From Rhodococcus spongiicola (GTDB lineage: Bacteria > Actinomycetota > Actinomycetes > Mycobacteriales > Mycobacteriaceae): a stretch of 64,000 nt of DNA. Location: positions 78,497 through 142,496 of the forward strand of contig NZ_RKLN01000007.1 of assembly GCF_004011835.1 (NCBI RefSeq), in the 5' to 3' direction. Made by a program: the position numbers and the translations under genes. The notes beneath the pieces were generated by a model that was not told the origin of the DNA, made no database searches, and worked only from the letters and a program-made list of their open reading frames with translations. Shown here one piece after another: positions 27,002 to 36,800 of the stretch (within the stretch, counting starts at the first letter, position 1; each line of letters opens with the position of its first letter).

Positions 27002-27023
27002 GTCTGCTTGTATCGTGCTTTGG

Positions 27024-28196
27024 GTGGGTATCGAACGCACCGGCGGCGCTGTATGTGCTGCATTGTCCTGGCTGGACGACGTCGAGAGAGAGCGGCAAGC
27101 GGCCGGTCTCCGGCGTGAGCTGCGTCCACGCAGTGTCGCCGACCCCCTGATCGATCTCGCCTCCAACGACTACCTCGGGCTCGTTCGGCATCCGGAGGTG
27201 TTGGCAGGCGCCGTGGATGCCCTCAATCGTTGGGGCGGCGGAGCGACCGGTTCTCGACTGGTCACCGGCACGACATCCGATCACGAATTGCTCGAACGTG
27301 AGCTCGCCGAGTTCGTCGGCTCCGAGGCCGGTCTGGTGTTCGCGAGCGGCTATGCGGCCAATCTCGGCGCGGTGACTGCGCTTTCGGGCAAGGGCTCACT
27401 GATCGTCTCCGACGCCGGCTGCCACGCGTCCCTGGTCGACGCGTGCCGCCTCTCCGGGGCGCGGGTCGTCGTCGCTCCCCACGCCGATGTCGCGTTCGTC
27501 GCCCGGGCACTCGCCGAGCGCACCGAGGAACGCGCGCTCGTGCTTACCGATTCGGTTTTCAGCGCTGACGGCGATCTCGCCCCGCTGCTCGAACTCCACC
27601 GCGTGTGCCGGGAGCATCGAGCAGTCCTGCTCGTCGACGAGGCGCACGGTATCGGCATCCGCGGTCACGGCGGCCGTGGGCTCGTCGAGGAGGTCGGCCT
27701 GGCCGGAGCGCCGGACGTCGTCGTCACCGCGAGCCTGTCGAAGTCGCTGGCCAGCCAGGGTGGCGTGGTGCTGGCATCGGCCAAGGTACGAGCCCATCTC
27801 GTCGATGCCGCCCGCACGTTCATCTTCGACACCGGCCTTGCCCCGGCTGCGGTGGGTGCTGCCCGGGCGGCGTTGGCTGTGCTGATCCGGGAACCCGAGC
27901 GCGTGACCGCAGTACTCGACCGGGCGGGGCAGCTCGCCCGGATCGCTGGAAGCGACGAGCCCCAATCGGCTGTGGTGTCGGTCATCCTCGGTGATCCGGA
28001 CCTAGCGTTGGCGGCGGCCACGGCATGTCGGGAGCGAGGGCTGCACGTGGGCTGCTTTCGTCCGCCCTCCGTGCCGGCCGGTACCTCGCGTCTGCGTTTG
28101 ACGGCGCGTGCGACGATCGACACGGAAGAGATGTCACACATTGAATCCGTTCTGTCCGAAGTGCTTTGGGACCGGATGGTGGCGGCTCCGGCATGA
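27024..28196 (+). CDS. bioF: 8-amino-7-oxononanoate synthase
   Basis: A 390-residue PLP enzyme of the alpha-oxoamine synthase family that condenses pimeloyl-ACP/CoA with L-alanine to give KAPA. Clear motifs: [66 protein letters not shown], the PLP lysine in [13 protein letters not shown], and [20 protein letters not shown]. The GTG at 27024 coincides with the transcription start expected from the -10 at 27011-27016, so a leaderless start is likely; GTG 27015 is the alternative. The stop overlaps the bioD start by 4 bp. Confidence 0.95.
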   Translation: MGIERTGGAVCAALSWLDDVERERQAAGLRRELRPRSVADPLIDLASNDYLGLVRHPEVLAGAVDALNRWGGGATGSRLVTGTTSDHELLERELAEFVGSEAGLVFASGYAANLGAVTALSGKGSLIVSDAGCHASLVDACRLSGARVVVAPHADVAFVARALAERTEERALVLTDSVFSADGDLAPLLELHRVCREHRAVLLVDEAHGIGIRGHGGRGLVEEVGLAGAPDVVVTASLSKSLASQGGVVLASAKVRAHLVDAARTFIFDTGLAPAAVGAARAALAVLIREPERVTAVLDRAGQLARIAGSDEPQSAVVSVILGDPDLALAAATACRERGLHVGCFRPPSVPAGTSRLRLTARATIDTEEMSHIESVLSEVLWDRMVAAPA

Positions 28197-28882
28197 GCGT
28201 GTTGGTTGTGTCGGGGACGTCAACGGATGTAGGCAAGACCGTCGTCACCGCCGCGCTCGCGGCAGCACTGAGTGCGGCGGGCCGTTCGGTCGCGGTGTGC
28301 AAGCCCGCGCAGACCGGTGTCGGTCCGGATGAGCCGGGTGACATGGCAGAGGTGACGCGCTTGAGCGGCGTGAGCACGACAGTCGAGTTGGCCCGCTTTC
28401 CCGAGCCGCTCGCCCCGGACACCGCAGCACGGCGCAGTGGGATACCGCTGGTGACCCGTGCCGAGGTGTTGTCGGCGGTGAGAGAGCTCGACGCCCGGCA
28501 CGACGTCACGCTGGTCGAGGGCGCCGGTGGGTTGCTGGTACGCCTCGGCGCCGGCGGGTTCACGGTCCGCGATCTCGCCGTTGACCTGGACGCTCCCGTT
28601 GTCGTGGTTGCGGCTCCGGGTCTGGGCACCCTCAATCACTGCGCGCTGACGGCGGAAGCGCTCGCCTCGGCGCGCGTCAAGTGCAGTGGATTCGTCGTCG
28701 GTTCATGGCCGCGACACCCCGACCTTGCGGCTCGGTGCAATCTCGACGACCTTCCGGTCGTCACCGGGTCGTCACTGGTGGGACGTGTTCCGGAAGGGGT
28801 CGCGGGACCGGACGCGTCTGGGTTCGCAGCTGCCGCGGCCGGGTGGTTCGATCCCGACTGGCTCGAAACGCTGGCATCCTGA
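28193..28882 (+). CDS. bioD: Dethiobiotin synthase
   Basis: A 229-residue P-loop enzyme that closes the ureido ring of dethiobiotin from DAPA, CO2 and ATP. The Walker A loop is [15 protein letters not shown] near residue 7. Other family marks are CKPAQTGV with the catalytic Lys, [11 protein letters not shown] and [16 protein letters not shown]. The ATG at 28193 overlaps the bioF stop (ATGA), so translation is probably coupled. Length is normal for the actinobacterial enzyme. Confidence 0.95.
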   Translation: MSVLVVSGTSTDVGKTVVTAALAAALSAAGRSVAVCKPAQTGVGPDEPGDMAEVTRLSGVSTTVELARFPEPLAPDTAARRSGIPLVTRAEVLSAVRELDARHDVTLVEGAGGLLVRLGAGGFTVRDLAVDLDAPVVVVAAPGLGTLNHCALTAEALASARVKCSGFVVGSWPRHPDLAARCNLDDLPVVTGSSLVGRVPEGVAGPDASGFAAAAAGWFDPDWLETLAS

Positions 28883-28890
28883 CAATCCGC

Positions 28891-28905
28891 GCACCGAGGC
28901 GGTGC
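28891..28905 (+). terminator. Short hairpin after bioD
   Basis: GCACCG (28891-28896) and CGGTGC (28900-28905) pair across a three-base loop nine bases after the bioD stop. It is small and has no U-run, so termination is only suggested. Confidence 0.35.
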
Positions 28906-29018
28906 TTCACGTACTGTGAGTGCCATCACATCGTGTAGGCGGAGCGGGTGGCGGACCGACAGTTGAGCCGCCGCGCCGATCCGACTGAGTACTCGACCAG
29001 TGCTTTTCGGAGGTACGG

Positions 29019-29303
29019 ATGACCACCACCGAGGTGATGGAGTTGCAGCGCACCATCGGCCATCTCCGCCAGTGCGTGGGGTCGCTGCGAAACATCTACG
29101 GCGATGCGACTGTCGTGCGCCGACTCGCCAACGACGTCGACCGTCTCGACATCGACGCCAGCGAACTGGACGAATCGCCGCCGCGCCCGACAGCTGGCGT
29201 CACTACCGAGCGTGTGCAGGTGCCCGACACCCCGTACGACCGTTCGCTGTGGCAGGGCGCGGACGACGAGGGTCTCGGCGGCAACCCGCACGAGAACGCG
29301 TGA
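29019..29303 (+). CDS. Conserved hypothetical protein of the Sdh1 operon (Rv0250c-like)
   Basis: A 94-residue soluble protein with no signal peptide or membrane helix. The N-terminal half is helical (EVMELQRTIGHLRQCVGSLR, then GDATVVRRLANDVDRLDIDA); the C-terminal half is Pro-rich and acidic (PDTPYDRSLWQGADDE). Its place just before the Sdh1 anchor gene matches Rv0250c of M. tuberculosis by size and order. GGAGG lies five bases before the ATG. Its stop overlaps the next start (GTGA). Function is unknown; an accessory or assembly role is inferred from the conserved linkage. Confidence 0.75.
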   Translation: MTTTEVMELQRTIGHLRQCVGSLRNIYGDATVVRRLANDVDRLDIDASELDESPPRPTAGVTTERVQVPDTPYDRSLWQGADDEGLGGNPHENA

Positions 29304-30118
29304 GGGCGCCGCGCGTGGCCGAGATCGGCGTTCCGTCGCCGGCTCGGGCGGCGATTGCTGCGCGCACACTGCGCACCGACCGGTGGTGGCTTGCTCCGCT
29401 GCTCACCACTCTCGGGCTGACGGTGTTCGTCGTGTACGCGACGATCCGCGCGTTCGTGCGCACCGCGTACTGGGTGGACGAATATCACTATCTGACGCCG
29501 TTCTACTCGCCGTGCGTCAGCGCGTCTTGTGTTCCCGGTGCGAGTCACCTCGGCGTCTGGGTCGGCGAGCTGCCGATGTGGATCCCGCTCGCCTTCCTCT
29601 CGCTGCCGTTCCTGCTGGCTTTCCGGCTGACCTGCTACTACTACCGTAGGGCCTACTACCGTTCGATCTGGTTGGCGCCACCCGCGTGTGCCGTCGCCGA
29701 ACCGCACGCTCGCTACACAGGTGAGACGCGGCTACCGCTGATAATTCAGAACGCGCACCGCTACTTCTTCTACTTCGCGGTCGTCATCTCGCTGATCAAC
29801 ACGTACGACGCTATCCGTGCGTACCAGGGGCCGAACGGTAGTTTCGGTCTCGGTCTCGGCACGCTGATCATCACGGCGAACGTGATCCTGTTGTGGGCGT
29901 ACACGGTCTCGTGCCACTCGTGTCGCCACGTGACGGGTGGTCGCCTCAAGCACTTTTCTGCACACCCGGTCCGCTACCGGCTATGGACGTGGGTGAGCAG
30001 ACTCAACACTCGGCACATGCAGTTCGCGTGGATCACGCTGGGGACGCTCATCCTCACCGACTTCTACATCATGCTGGTTGCGAGCGGCACCATCTCGGAC
30101 CTGCGACTGATCAACTGA
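29300..30118 (+). CDS. Succinate dehydrogenase (Sdh1-type) membrane anchor subunit
   Basis: A 272-residue integral membrane protein with about five helices (LTTLGLTVFVVYATIRAFVR, MWIPLAFLSLPFLLAFRLTC, FFYFAVVISLINTYDAI and others). His residues lie within or next to the helices (IIQNAHRYFFYF, CHSCRHVTGG, NTRHMQF), suitable for haem or quinone binding. It matches the single anchor of mycobacterial Sdh1 (Rv0249c) in size and position, unlike the two small SdhC/SdhD anchors of the other complex. It delivers electrons from the Fe-S subunit to menaquinone. The GTG start overlaps the previous stop. Confidence 0.82.
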   Translation: MRAPRVAEIGVPSPARAAIAARTLRTDRWWLAPLLTTLGLTVFVVYATIRAFVRTAYWVDEYHYLTPFYSPCVSASCVPGASHLGVWVGELPMWIPLAFLSLPFLLAFRLTCYYYRRAYYRSIWLAPPACAVAEPHARYTGETRLPLIIQNAHRYFFYFAVVISLINTYDAIRAYQGPNGSFGLGLGTLIITANVILLWAYTVSCHSCRHVTGGRLKHFSAHPVRYRLWTWVSRLNTRHMQFAWITLGTLILTDFYIMLVASGTISDLRLIN

Positions 30119-30187
30119 GTTCCGACCATTCCGGCGTCACGGAACGATCCGGCGTCACGAAGCGATTCAGCGAGAGGGGCAGTTTGC

Positions 30188-32119
30188 ATGGCCGAGGTCG
30201 AACGACACCGCTACGACGTGGTGGTCATCGGCGCCGGTGGCGCGGGTCTGCGAGCGGTCATCGAGGCGCGGGAGCGGGGGCTCTCGGTGGCCGTGGTGTG
30301 CAAGTCGCTGTTCGGTAAGGCGCACACCGTCATGGCCGAGGGTGGCTGCGCGGCCGCGATGGGAAACGCGAACGCGAAGGACAACTGGGAGGTCCACTTC
30401 CGGGACACGATGCGCGGCGGCAAGTTCCTCAACAACTGGCGGATGGCCGAGTTGCACGCACGCGAGGCACCCGACCGGGTCTGGGAACTCGAGACGTACG
30501 GCGCACTGTTCGACCGCACCGAGGACGGCCGCATCAGTCAGCGCAATTTCGGCGGGCACACCTACCCGCGTCTTGCGCATGTCGGCGACCGCACCGGACT
30601 CGAGCTGATTCGCACCATGCAGCAGAAGATCGTCGCTCTGCAGCAGGAGGACTTCGCCGCGACCGGTGATTACGAGGCCCGTGTGAAGGTGTTCGCCGAG
30701 TGCACGATCACTGAACTACTCAAGGACGGCGACCGAATCGCCGGCGCGTTCGGCTACTGGCGCGAGTCGGGTCGCTTCGTGCTGTTCGAGGCGCCCGCCA
30801 TCGTCATGGCGACCGGTGGCATCGGCAAGTCGTTCAAGGTGACGTCCAACTCGTGGGAGTACACGGGGGATGGACATGCGCTCGCACTTCGCGCCGGGGC
30901 GAGCCTGATCAACATGGAGTTCGTCCAGTTCCATCCGACCGGCATGGTCTGGCCGCCGAGCGTCAAGGGCATCCTCGTCACCGAAGGCGTTCGTGGCGAC
31001 GGAGGGGTCCTCAAGAACTCCGACGGTGAGCGGTTCATGTTCTCGTACATCCCGACGGTGTTCAAAGGGCAGTACGCGGAGACCGAGGAGGAGGCTGACC
31101 GTTGGTACTCCGACCCTGACAACAATCGGCGTACCCCGGACCTACTTCCGCGCGACGAGGTCGCCCGCGCCATCAACTCTGAGGTCAAGGCCGGCCGGTC
31201 AACCCCGCACGGCGGCGTCTACCTCGACATCGCGTCCCGAATGCCCACGGACGAGATCGTGCGGAGACTGCCGTCCATGCATCATCAGTTCAAGGAGCTC
31301 GCCGACGTCGACATCACCAAGGAGCAGATGGAGGTCGGTCCCACCTGCCACTACGTCATGGGCGGTATCGAAGTCGATCCGGACACGGGATCGTCCACGG
31401 TGGCAGGCCTTTTCGCGGCGGGTGAGTGTTCGGGTGGCATGCATGGATCCAACCGGCTCGGGGGGAACTCGCTCTCGGACCTGCTCGTGTTCGGTCGGCG
31501 TGCGGGGCTTGGTGCGGCCGATTACGTCCAGTCGCTCGAGGCGCGCCCGGTCGTCGTCGAGGCCGACGTCACAGCTGCCGCCGGTGCGGCGGTCGCACCG
31601 TTCGACTCGGCGGACACCGGCGCGGGCGAGAACCCGTACACGCTGCACACCGAACTGCAGCAGACGATGAACGACCTCGTCGGCATCATCCGCAACGAGG
31701 AGGAGATCGAGCGAGCCATCGCCAAGCTGGAAGCGATCAAGGCACGTCTTACTGGGGTGAGCGTCGAAGGGCACCGGCAGTTCAATCCGGGCTGGCACCT
31801 CGCGCTCGACCTATCGAACATGGTGCTGGTCAGCGAGTGTGTCGCACGCGCGGCACTGATGCGTACGGAGAGCCGCGGAGGCCACACCCGGGACGACTAT
31901 CCGGACATGGACGCGCAGTGGCGCTCGACGTTGCTGGTGTGCAGCACGGTGTCCGGCGATCGGGAGTGGAGAGAGGCTGCCGTTGTCCCGGATGTGATCG
32001 TCACCCGCGAGGAGCAGCCACCCATGCGTTCGGACCTGCTGGGACTGTTCGAAGTCGACGAACTGGAGAAGTACTACACGGATGCCGAGTTGGAGGGGCA
32101 CCCGGGAAGGGCGACGTGA
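30188..32119 (+). CDS. sdhA: Succinate dehydrogenase flavoprotein subunit (Sdh1)
   Basis: A 643-residue flavoprotein. The Rossmann motif is YDVVVIGAGGAGLRAVIEA. The covalent FAD attachment His46 is in KAHTVMAEGGCAA. Active-site segments include EFVQFHPTGMVWP, RDEVARAI, and GLFAAGECSGGMHGSNRLGG. The C-terminal helical domain has the catalytic region ESRGGHTRDDYP. It oxidises succinate to fumarate as part of the membrane Sdh1 complex. GAGAGGGG precedes the ATG. Between it and the anchor gene are two near-identical direct repeats (TCCGGCGTCACG). Confidence 0.95.
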   Translation: MAEVERHRYDVVVIGAGGAGLRAVIEARERGLSVAVVCKSLFGKAHTVMAEGGCAAAMGNANAKDNWEVHFRDTMRGGKFLNNWRMAELHAREAPDRVWELETYGALFDRTEDGRISQRNFGGHTYPRLAHVGDRTGLELIRTMQQKIVALQQEDFAATGDYEARVKVFAECTITELLKDGDRIAGAFGYWRESGRFVLFEAPAIVMATGGIGKSFKVTSNSWEYTGDGHALALRAGASLINMEFVQFHPTGMVWPPSVKGILVTEGVRGDGGVLKNSDGERFMFSYIPTVFKGQYAETEEEADRWYSDPDNNRRTPDLLPRDEVARAINSEVKAGRSTPHGGVYLDIASRMPTDEIVRRLPSMHHQFKELADVDITKEQMEVGPTCHYVMGGIEVDPDTGSSTVAGLFAAGECSGGMHGSNRLGGNSLSDLLVFGRRAGLGAADYVQSLEARPVVVEADVTAAAGAAVAPFDSADTGAGENPYTLHTELQQTMNDLVGIIRNEEEIERAIAKLEAIKARLTGVSVEGHRQFNPGWHLALDLSNMVLVSECVARAALMRTESRGGHTRDDYPDMDAQWRSTLLVCSTVSGDREWREAAVVPDVIVTREEQPPMRSDLLGLFEVDELEKYYTDAELEGHPGRAT

Positions 32120-32120
32120 C

Positions 32121-32876
32121 ATGGGTTACGAGGCGAAGTTCCGGGTATGGCGGGGCGATGCTTCCGCCGGTGACCTGCGGGACTACGCGGTGGAGGTCAA
32201 CGAGGGCGAAGTCGTCCTCGACATCATCCACCGTATCCAGGCCACCCTGGCTGCGGATCTGGCCGTGCGGTGGAACTGCAAGGCCGGCAAATGCGGCTCA
32301 TGCTCAGCAGAGATCAACGGCCGCCCCCGATTGATGTGTATGACGCGGATGTCGACGTTCGCCGAGGACGAGACGGTCACGGTGACGCCGCTGCGCACCT
32401 TTCCGGTCATCCGTGACCTCGTCACCGACGTCTCGTTCAACTACACCAAGGCCCGCGAGATCCCGTCATTCACCCCGCCGCCCGGGCTGGCGCCGGGGGA
32501 GTACCGGATGAAGCAGGCCGACGTGGAGCGCTCGCAGGAGTTCCGCAAGTGCATCGAGTGCTTCCTGTGTCAGAACACATGTCATGTGATTCGTGATCAC
32601 GAGGAGAACGAGGAGGCGTTCGCCGGCCCGCGGTATCTCATGCGGATCGCCGAGCTCGAGATGCATCCGCTCGATACCGCTGATCGCCGCGACGCTGCCC
32701 AGGACGAGTTCGGACTCGGCCTGTGCAACATCACCAAGTGCTGCACCGACGTGTGCCCGGAGGATATCCACATAACCGACAACGCCCTGATCCCGATGAA
32801 GGAGCGGGTGGTCGGCAAGCGATACGACCCGATCGTATGGCTCGGCAACCGGCTGTTCCGACGAGGCGGCCACTGA
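32121..32876 (+). CDS. sdhB: Succinate dehydrogenase iron-sulfur subunit (Sdh1)
   Basis: A 251-residue Fe-S protein. The N-terminal plant-type ferredoxin domain binds [2Fe-2S] through CKAGKCGSCSAEINGRPRLMC. The C-terminal domain carries the bacterial-ferredoxin cysteines CIECFLCQNTC and CNITKCCTDVCPE for the [4Fe-4S] and [3Fe-4S] clusters. It passes electrons from the flavoprotein to the anchor. The ATG at 32121 comes two bases after the sdhA stop, so the genes are translationally linked. It is the last gene of the operon; hsp20 follows with its own promoter. Confidence 0.95.
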   Translation: MGYEAKFRVWRGDASAGDLRDYAVEVNEGEVVLDIIHRIQATLAADLAVRWNCKAGKCGSCSAEINGRPRLMCMTRMSTFAEDETVTVTPLRTFPVIRDLVTDVSFNYTKAREIPSFTPPPGLAPGEYRMKQADVERSQEFRKCIECFLCQNTCHVIRDHEENEEAFAGPRYLMRIAELEMHPLDTADRRDAAQDEFGLGLCNITKCCTDVCPEDIHITDNALIPMKERVVGKRYDPIVWLGNRLFRRGGH

Positions 32877-32954
32877 CCACGTCGACGTTCCGGTGACCTT
32901 GTGCGCCAGTCGGATTGGTGCACGCTCATACACAGTGAACCCCAGTCGGATCGG

Positions 32955-32981
32955 TTGGCACTCGCTCTAGGTGAGTGCTAA
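32955..32981 (+). promoter_or_regulatory. CIRCE element (HrcA operator) before hsp20
   Basis: TTGGCACTC (32955-32963), a nine-base spacer, and GAGTGCTAA (32973-32981). This is the CIRCE consensus (TTAGCACTC-N9-GAGTGCTAA) with one substitution in the left arm. TTGGCA and TAATTT (32979-32984) can serve as -35 and -10 with an 18-bp spacer, so bound HrcA would cover the promoter and release it on heat shock. Confidence 0.88.
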
Positions 32982-33052
32982 TTTTGGAATGCACAGTTGA
33001 TCTGCTGCCCGCCGGGTGGCGGGCACCGTGGATGCTCAGGAGGTGTATTGCT

Positions 33053-33529
33053 GTGCTGCGCTTCGATCCCTTCACAGACGTCGATGTCCTCACTCGAAGC
33101 CTGTTCTCGCACGCCATGGGCACGTCCCGTGTCCCACAGTTCATGCCCATGGATCTCTACCGCGTCGGCGACCACTATGTTCTCCACGCCGACCTGCCGG
33201 GCGTCGATCCCGGATCGGTCGATGTCAACGTCGAAAACGGCACCTTGACGCTCACCGCTCACCGCAGTGCGCCGTCCGAAGAACACGTGCAATGGCTCGC
33301 GTCCGAGCGATTCAGCGGAACCTATCGTCGGCAGCTGTCCCTCGGTGACGGTGTGGATACCGAGAACATCTCTGCCACTTACGAAAACGGCGTCCTGACC
33401 GTGATGATCCCGGTTGCCGATCGTGCGAAGCCGAGGCGGATCGAGGTCACGCGGCTCGCGTCCGAGGCACCCCGCACCATCGAGGCCGGGAAGGGAGAAA
33501 CAGCCAGCAAGGGAGAAGCATCGGGCTGA
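33053..33529 (+). CDS. Hsp20/alpha-crystallin family small heat-shock protein
   Basis: A 158-residue small heat-shock protein. The alpha-crystallin domain spans residues about 35-125 (PMDLYRVGDHYVLHADLPGV, then ENGTLTLTAHR). It has the conserved Gly-Val-Leu motif (YENGVLTVMIPVAD), which is like the A-x-x-x-N-G-V-L signature. It prevents aggregation of unfolding proteins without ATP. The GTG at 33053 is fixed by AGGAGG eight bases upstream. M. tuberculosis acr2 (Rv0251c) adjoins the same sdh genes. The CIRCE element indicates HrcA control. Confidence 0.92.
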   Translation: MLRFDPFTDVDVLTRSLFSHAMGTSRVPQFMPMDLYRVGDHYVLHADLPGVDPGSVDVNVENGTLTLTAHRSAPSEEHVQWLASERFSGTYRRQLSLGDGVDTENISATYENGVLTVMIPVADRAKPRRIEVTRLASEAPRTIEAGKGETASKGEASG

Positions 33530-33814
33530 CGCGGGGCCGACGCAGTTGGCTGGCCGCCCTACCGGGCAGGGGCCTTCCCGCCGGTCGGGGTGTGCACGCG
33601 GGCGTGTTCTTTCTCCTCATCGTTGCGTCTCGCAATCGACAACAGTGATCGACACAAAATCGTCACTCGCCGCGCAACAACGATTCGTCGTATTGTTGGT
33701 GCAATGACAACTATCGACCCAATTCCCGTGTCGCGGAGCGCTTCGAGCGTTCGCGTACGGAGGATCGGCTAACACAGTCCCCGCTGAGTTGTCGGTATCG
33801 GGTGAACGCCCGAA

Positions 33815-36800
33815 GTGTCCGACCGAGCGGCCGCACATACAGCGATCCCGCTCGTGGAACTGCCATTGCTCATGGAACTGCCATTTCGAGTCGATGCGGC
33901 GCCCGGCATAACGGACGCCGGGGACAGTCTGCCCGAACTGAATGATCCGACCGCCGGATACTCCCGGCCGATCCCGCTCACGCCCGCGCAGATGGGACAG
34001 TGGTTCGCCCAGCAACTCGACCCAGACGTTCCTATGCTGGTCGCGCAGTACGTGGATATTCGGGAGACGGGGGCGCGACTCGATGTCCGACAACTGTCTC
34101 GGGCAACTTCTCAGGCGGCCCGTGAGTTCGGCGCGGGCCTGGTTCGCCTGGTTCTGGTGGATTCCCAGCCCCACCAGATCATCGACCCGAGAATCGTTAC
34201 CGACACGAGGGTTGTCGATCTGCGTGACGAGCCGGACCCCGAGTCGGCGGCACGGGAGTGGATGCGATGCGATGTGGCGGCCCCGCTCGATCTGGTGCGG
34301 GACCGTCTCGGTGTGTCCGTGCTCCTCCGGATCGCGGATGACCGATGCTTCTGGTACTCGCGTGTGCACCACGTCGCGCTCGACGGCGTCGGGGCCGCGT
34401 CCATGCTCTACCGGGCCGCAGACCTCTACAACGCCGCCGTCGAGGGACGCGAGCCGGCACCGAACCCCGCATCCGACCTCGACTCGGTATATGCGGCCGA
34501 AGCCGCCTACACCGGATCGAAGCGGTGGCACACCGACCGCGACTACTGGCTCGAGCGGATGTCGGGCATGCCCGAACGGTGCAGCCTGGCGGAGCGATCC
34601 GCACCGGCTCACGCGCTCGGGCGCGAGGTCGGCGAATATCTCGCGCCGGAGACCGCGGCGGCCCTGGAGGATGCTCAGGAACGGCACGGCGCGAGCGTCG
34701 CGGCTCTGGTCGCGTCAGCGATTGCTGCGTATACCGCCCGCCACACCGGTGCCGAGGACATCGTCCTGAGCCTGCCCGTCTCGTCGCGCACCACAGCCGT
34801 CCTGCGACGGTCCGGAGGAACGCTCGCGAACGTTGTGCCACTGCGGGTGTCGATCGGCGGCGGCACGACCGTCTCGGAACTGGTCGCGGACGTGATGGGC
34901 GCGTTGTCCGGCGCATTGCGACACCAGCGGTATCGACACGAAGAGCTGCGACGGGACCGCGGTGATCGGGGAGCCGGTCGCGGATTCGCGGGCCCGCTGT
35001 TGAACCTGATGATGTTTCCGACGGAGTTGCGGCTGGGCAAGACACAGACCTCGCTCGAGGTGGTCTCGTCCGGGCCGATCGAAGACTTGCTCTTCAACGT
35101 CTATCGCTACGGCCCTTCGGGTCCGATTCGCCTGGACTTCAAGGCCAACCCGCAGCTCTACGACGATGAGACCCTGCACATGCACTACGAGCGGTTCAGC
35201 AGGCTCCTGCACGGTTTGCTGACCGCCGACCCCGACGCCCCGGTCGGGGACCTGCCGATCGTCGACGACGTCGCGCTGGCGGCGCAGTTGGCGGACTGGT
35301 ACGTGCCTGCCACGCCGGCTTACGAGGCGCAGAGAACACCGGCGCAGAGAACACTGTCGGCCCTCGTCGCCAGGTGGGCGCGGCGCACCCCGGATCGGGT
35401 TGCTGTCGTGTCCGATGGGTACAGGCTGACGTACGACGAGTTGACGACACGGGCGAATCGGCTTGCGCGGCATCTCATCACACTGGGAGTCGGTCCGGAG
35501 ACATCGGTCGGGGTCGTCCTCGACCGATCGGCGGATTTGATCGTGGCGTTGGTGGCGATCGTCACCGCGGGCGGGGGATACGTCCCGGTCGCGACGGCCA
35601 CGCCGGCGTCGCGCCGTGACTACGTGCTCGCTGATGCGAAGGTGTCTTGTGTTGTGACCGCGGCGAACTCGGCGGTCGAATTGGACGGCTGCGCTTGGCC
35701 GTTGGTGGTGCTCGATGATCCCGGGACCGGCAACATGCTGGAGTCGCTGTCCACGACCGCGGTGACCGACGCGGAGAGGGTGCGTCCCCTGGGCGGCGAG
35801 CACCTCGCGTACACGATCTATACCTCCGGGTCGACCGGGCGCCCCAAGGGCGTTCAGGTGAACCACCAGTCCGCGACGGCGCTGCTCGAAAGTGCCAAGA
35901 CGGCGTTCGGAACGGCTGACGGCGCCGTCTGGACGGTGTTCCACTCGTACGCATTCGACTTCTCCGTGTGGGAGATCTGGGGTGCGCTCACCTCCGGTGG
36001 GACCCTCGTCGTGGTCGACCAGGACACGGTTCGCACGCCGGACGCGTTCGTCGAGCTGTTGCGGGGCGAACACGTGAACGTACTGGGCCAGACCCCAGCC
36101 GCCTTCTTCCAGTTCGCCGACGCCGAGCGTGCCGCCGGCCGACCACTGACCGAGCTGCAGCGGCTGCTCGTCGGCGGGGACGACTACGACCAGCACCGGA
36201 TGGTGCCATGGCTCGAGAGGCATGAGGGCGATGGTTCGGCTCTCGTCAGCGTCTACGGCATCACCGAGACCACCGTCTTCCTCACGGGAATCCCGATCGA
36301 TGTGGAGCGCGCAGCGACTCCGGGCAACCTGGTCGGCCGCGGCCTCCCGGGAGTCCGGCTGTATCTCTTGGATCGCCGGCTCCGGCCGGTCCCGGTAGGG
36401 GTGGTCGGGGAGATTTACGCGGGTGGTCCGCAGGTGGCTCGCGGCTACGGCGGGCGGTCCGGGCTGACGGCCGAACGGTTCATCGCGGATCCCTTCGCCG
36501 CCGACGGTACCCGAATGTATCGTTCGGGAGATCTCGCTCGATGGGACACTGACGGTCGACTCGCGTTCCTCGGCCGCAGTGACTTTCAGGTCCAGGTGCG
36601 CGGATTCCGAGTGGAGCCCGGCGAGATCGAATCGGCGCTCGTCGCATGCGACGGCGTCGCGCAGGCCGTGGTGGTGGCGCGGCGGGCGGAAGGTGAGCCC
36701 GCGAGGCTGGTCGCGTACGTGGTGCCGGAGACGGGTGTGATCCTCGACCCTCGTGCGGTGCGAACGGAAGTCGGGGGGATCCTGGCGCCATACATGGTTC

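Noticed and set aside
33704..33772. 22-codon reading frame (MTTIDPIPVSRSASSVRVRR...) ahead of the NRPS as a leader peptide
   Set aside because: No ribosome-binding site, no attenuator hairpin and no run of regulatory codons; likely chance.
33530..33814. Iron-box (IdeR/DtxR site) before the NRPS
   Set aside because: No match to the TTAGGTTAGGCTAACCTAA type palindrome was found, so iron control is not claimed.
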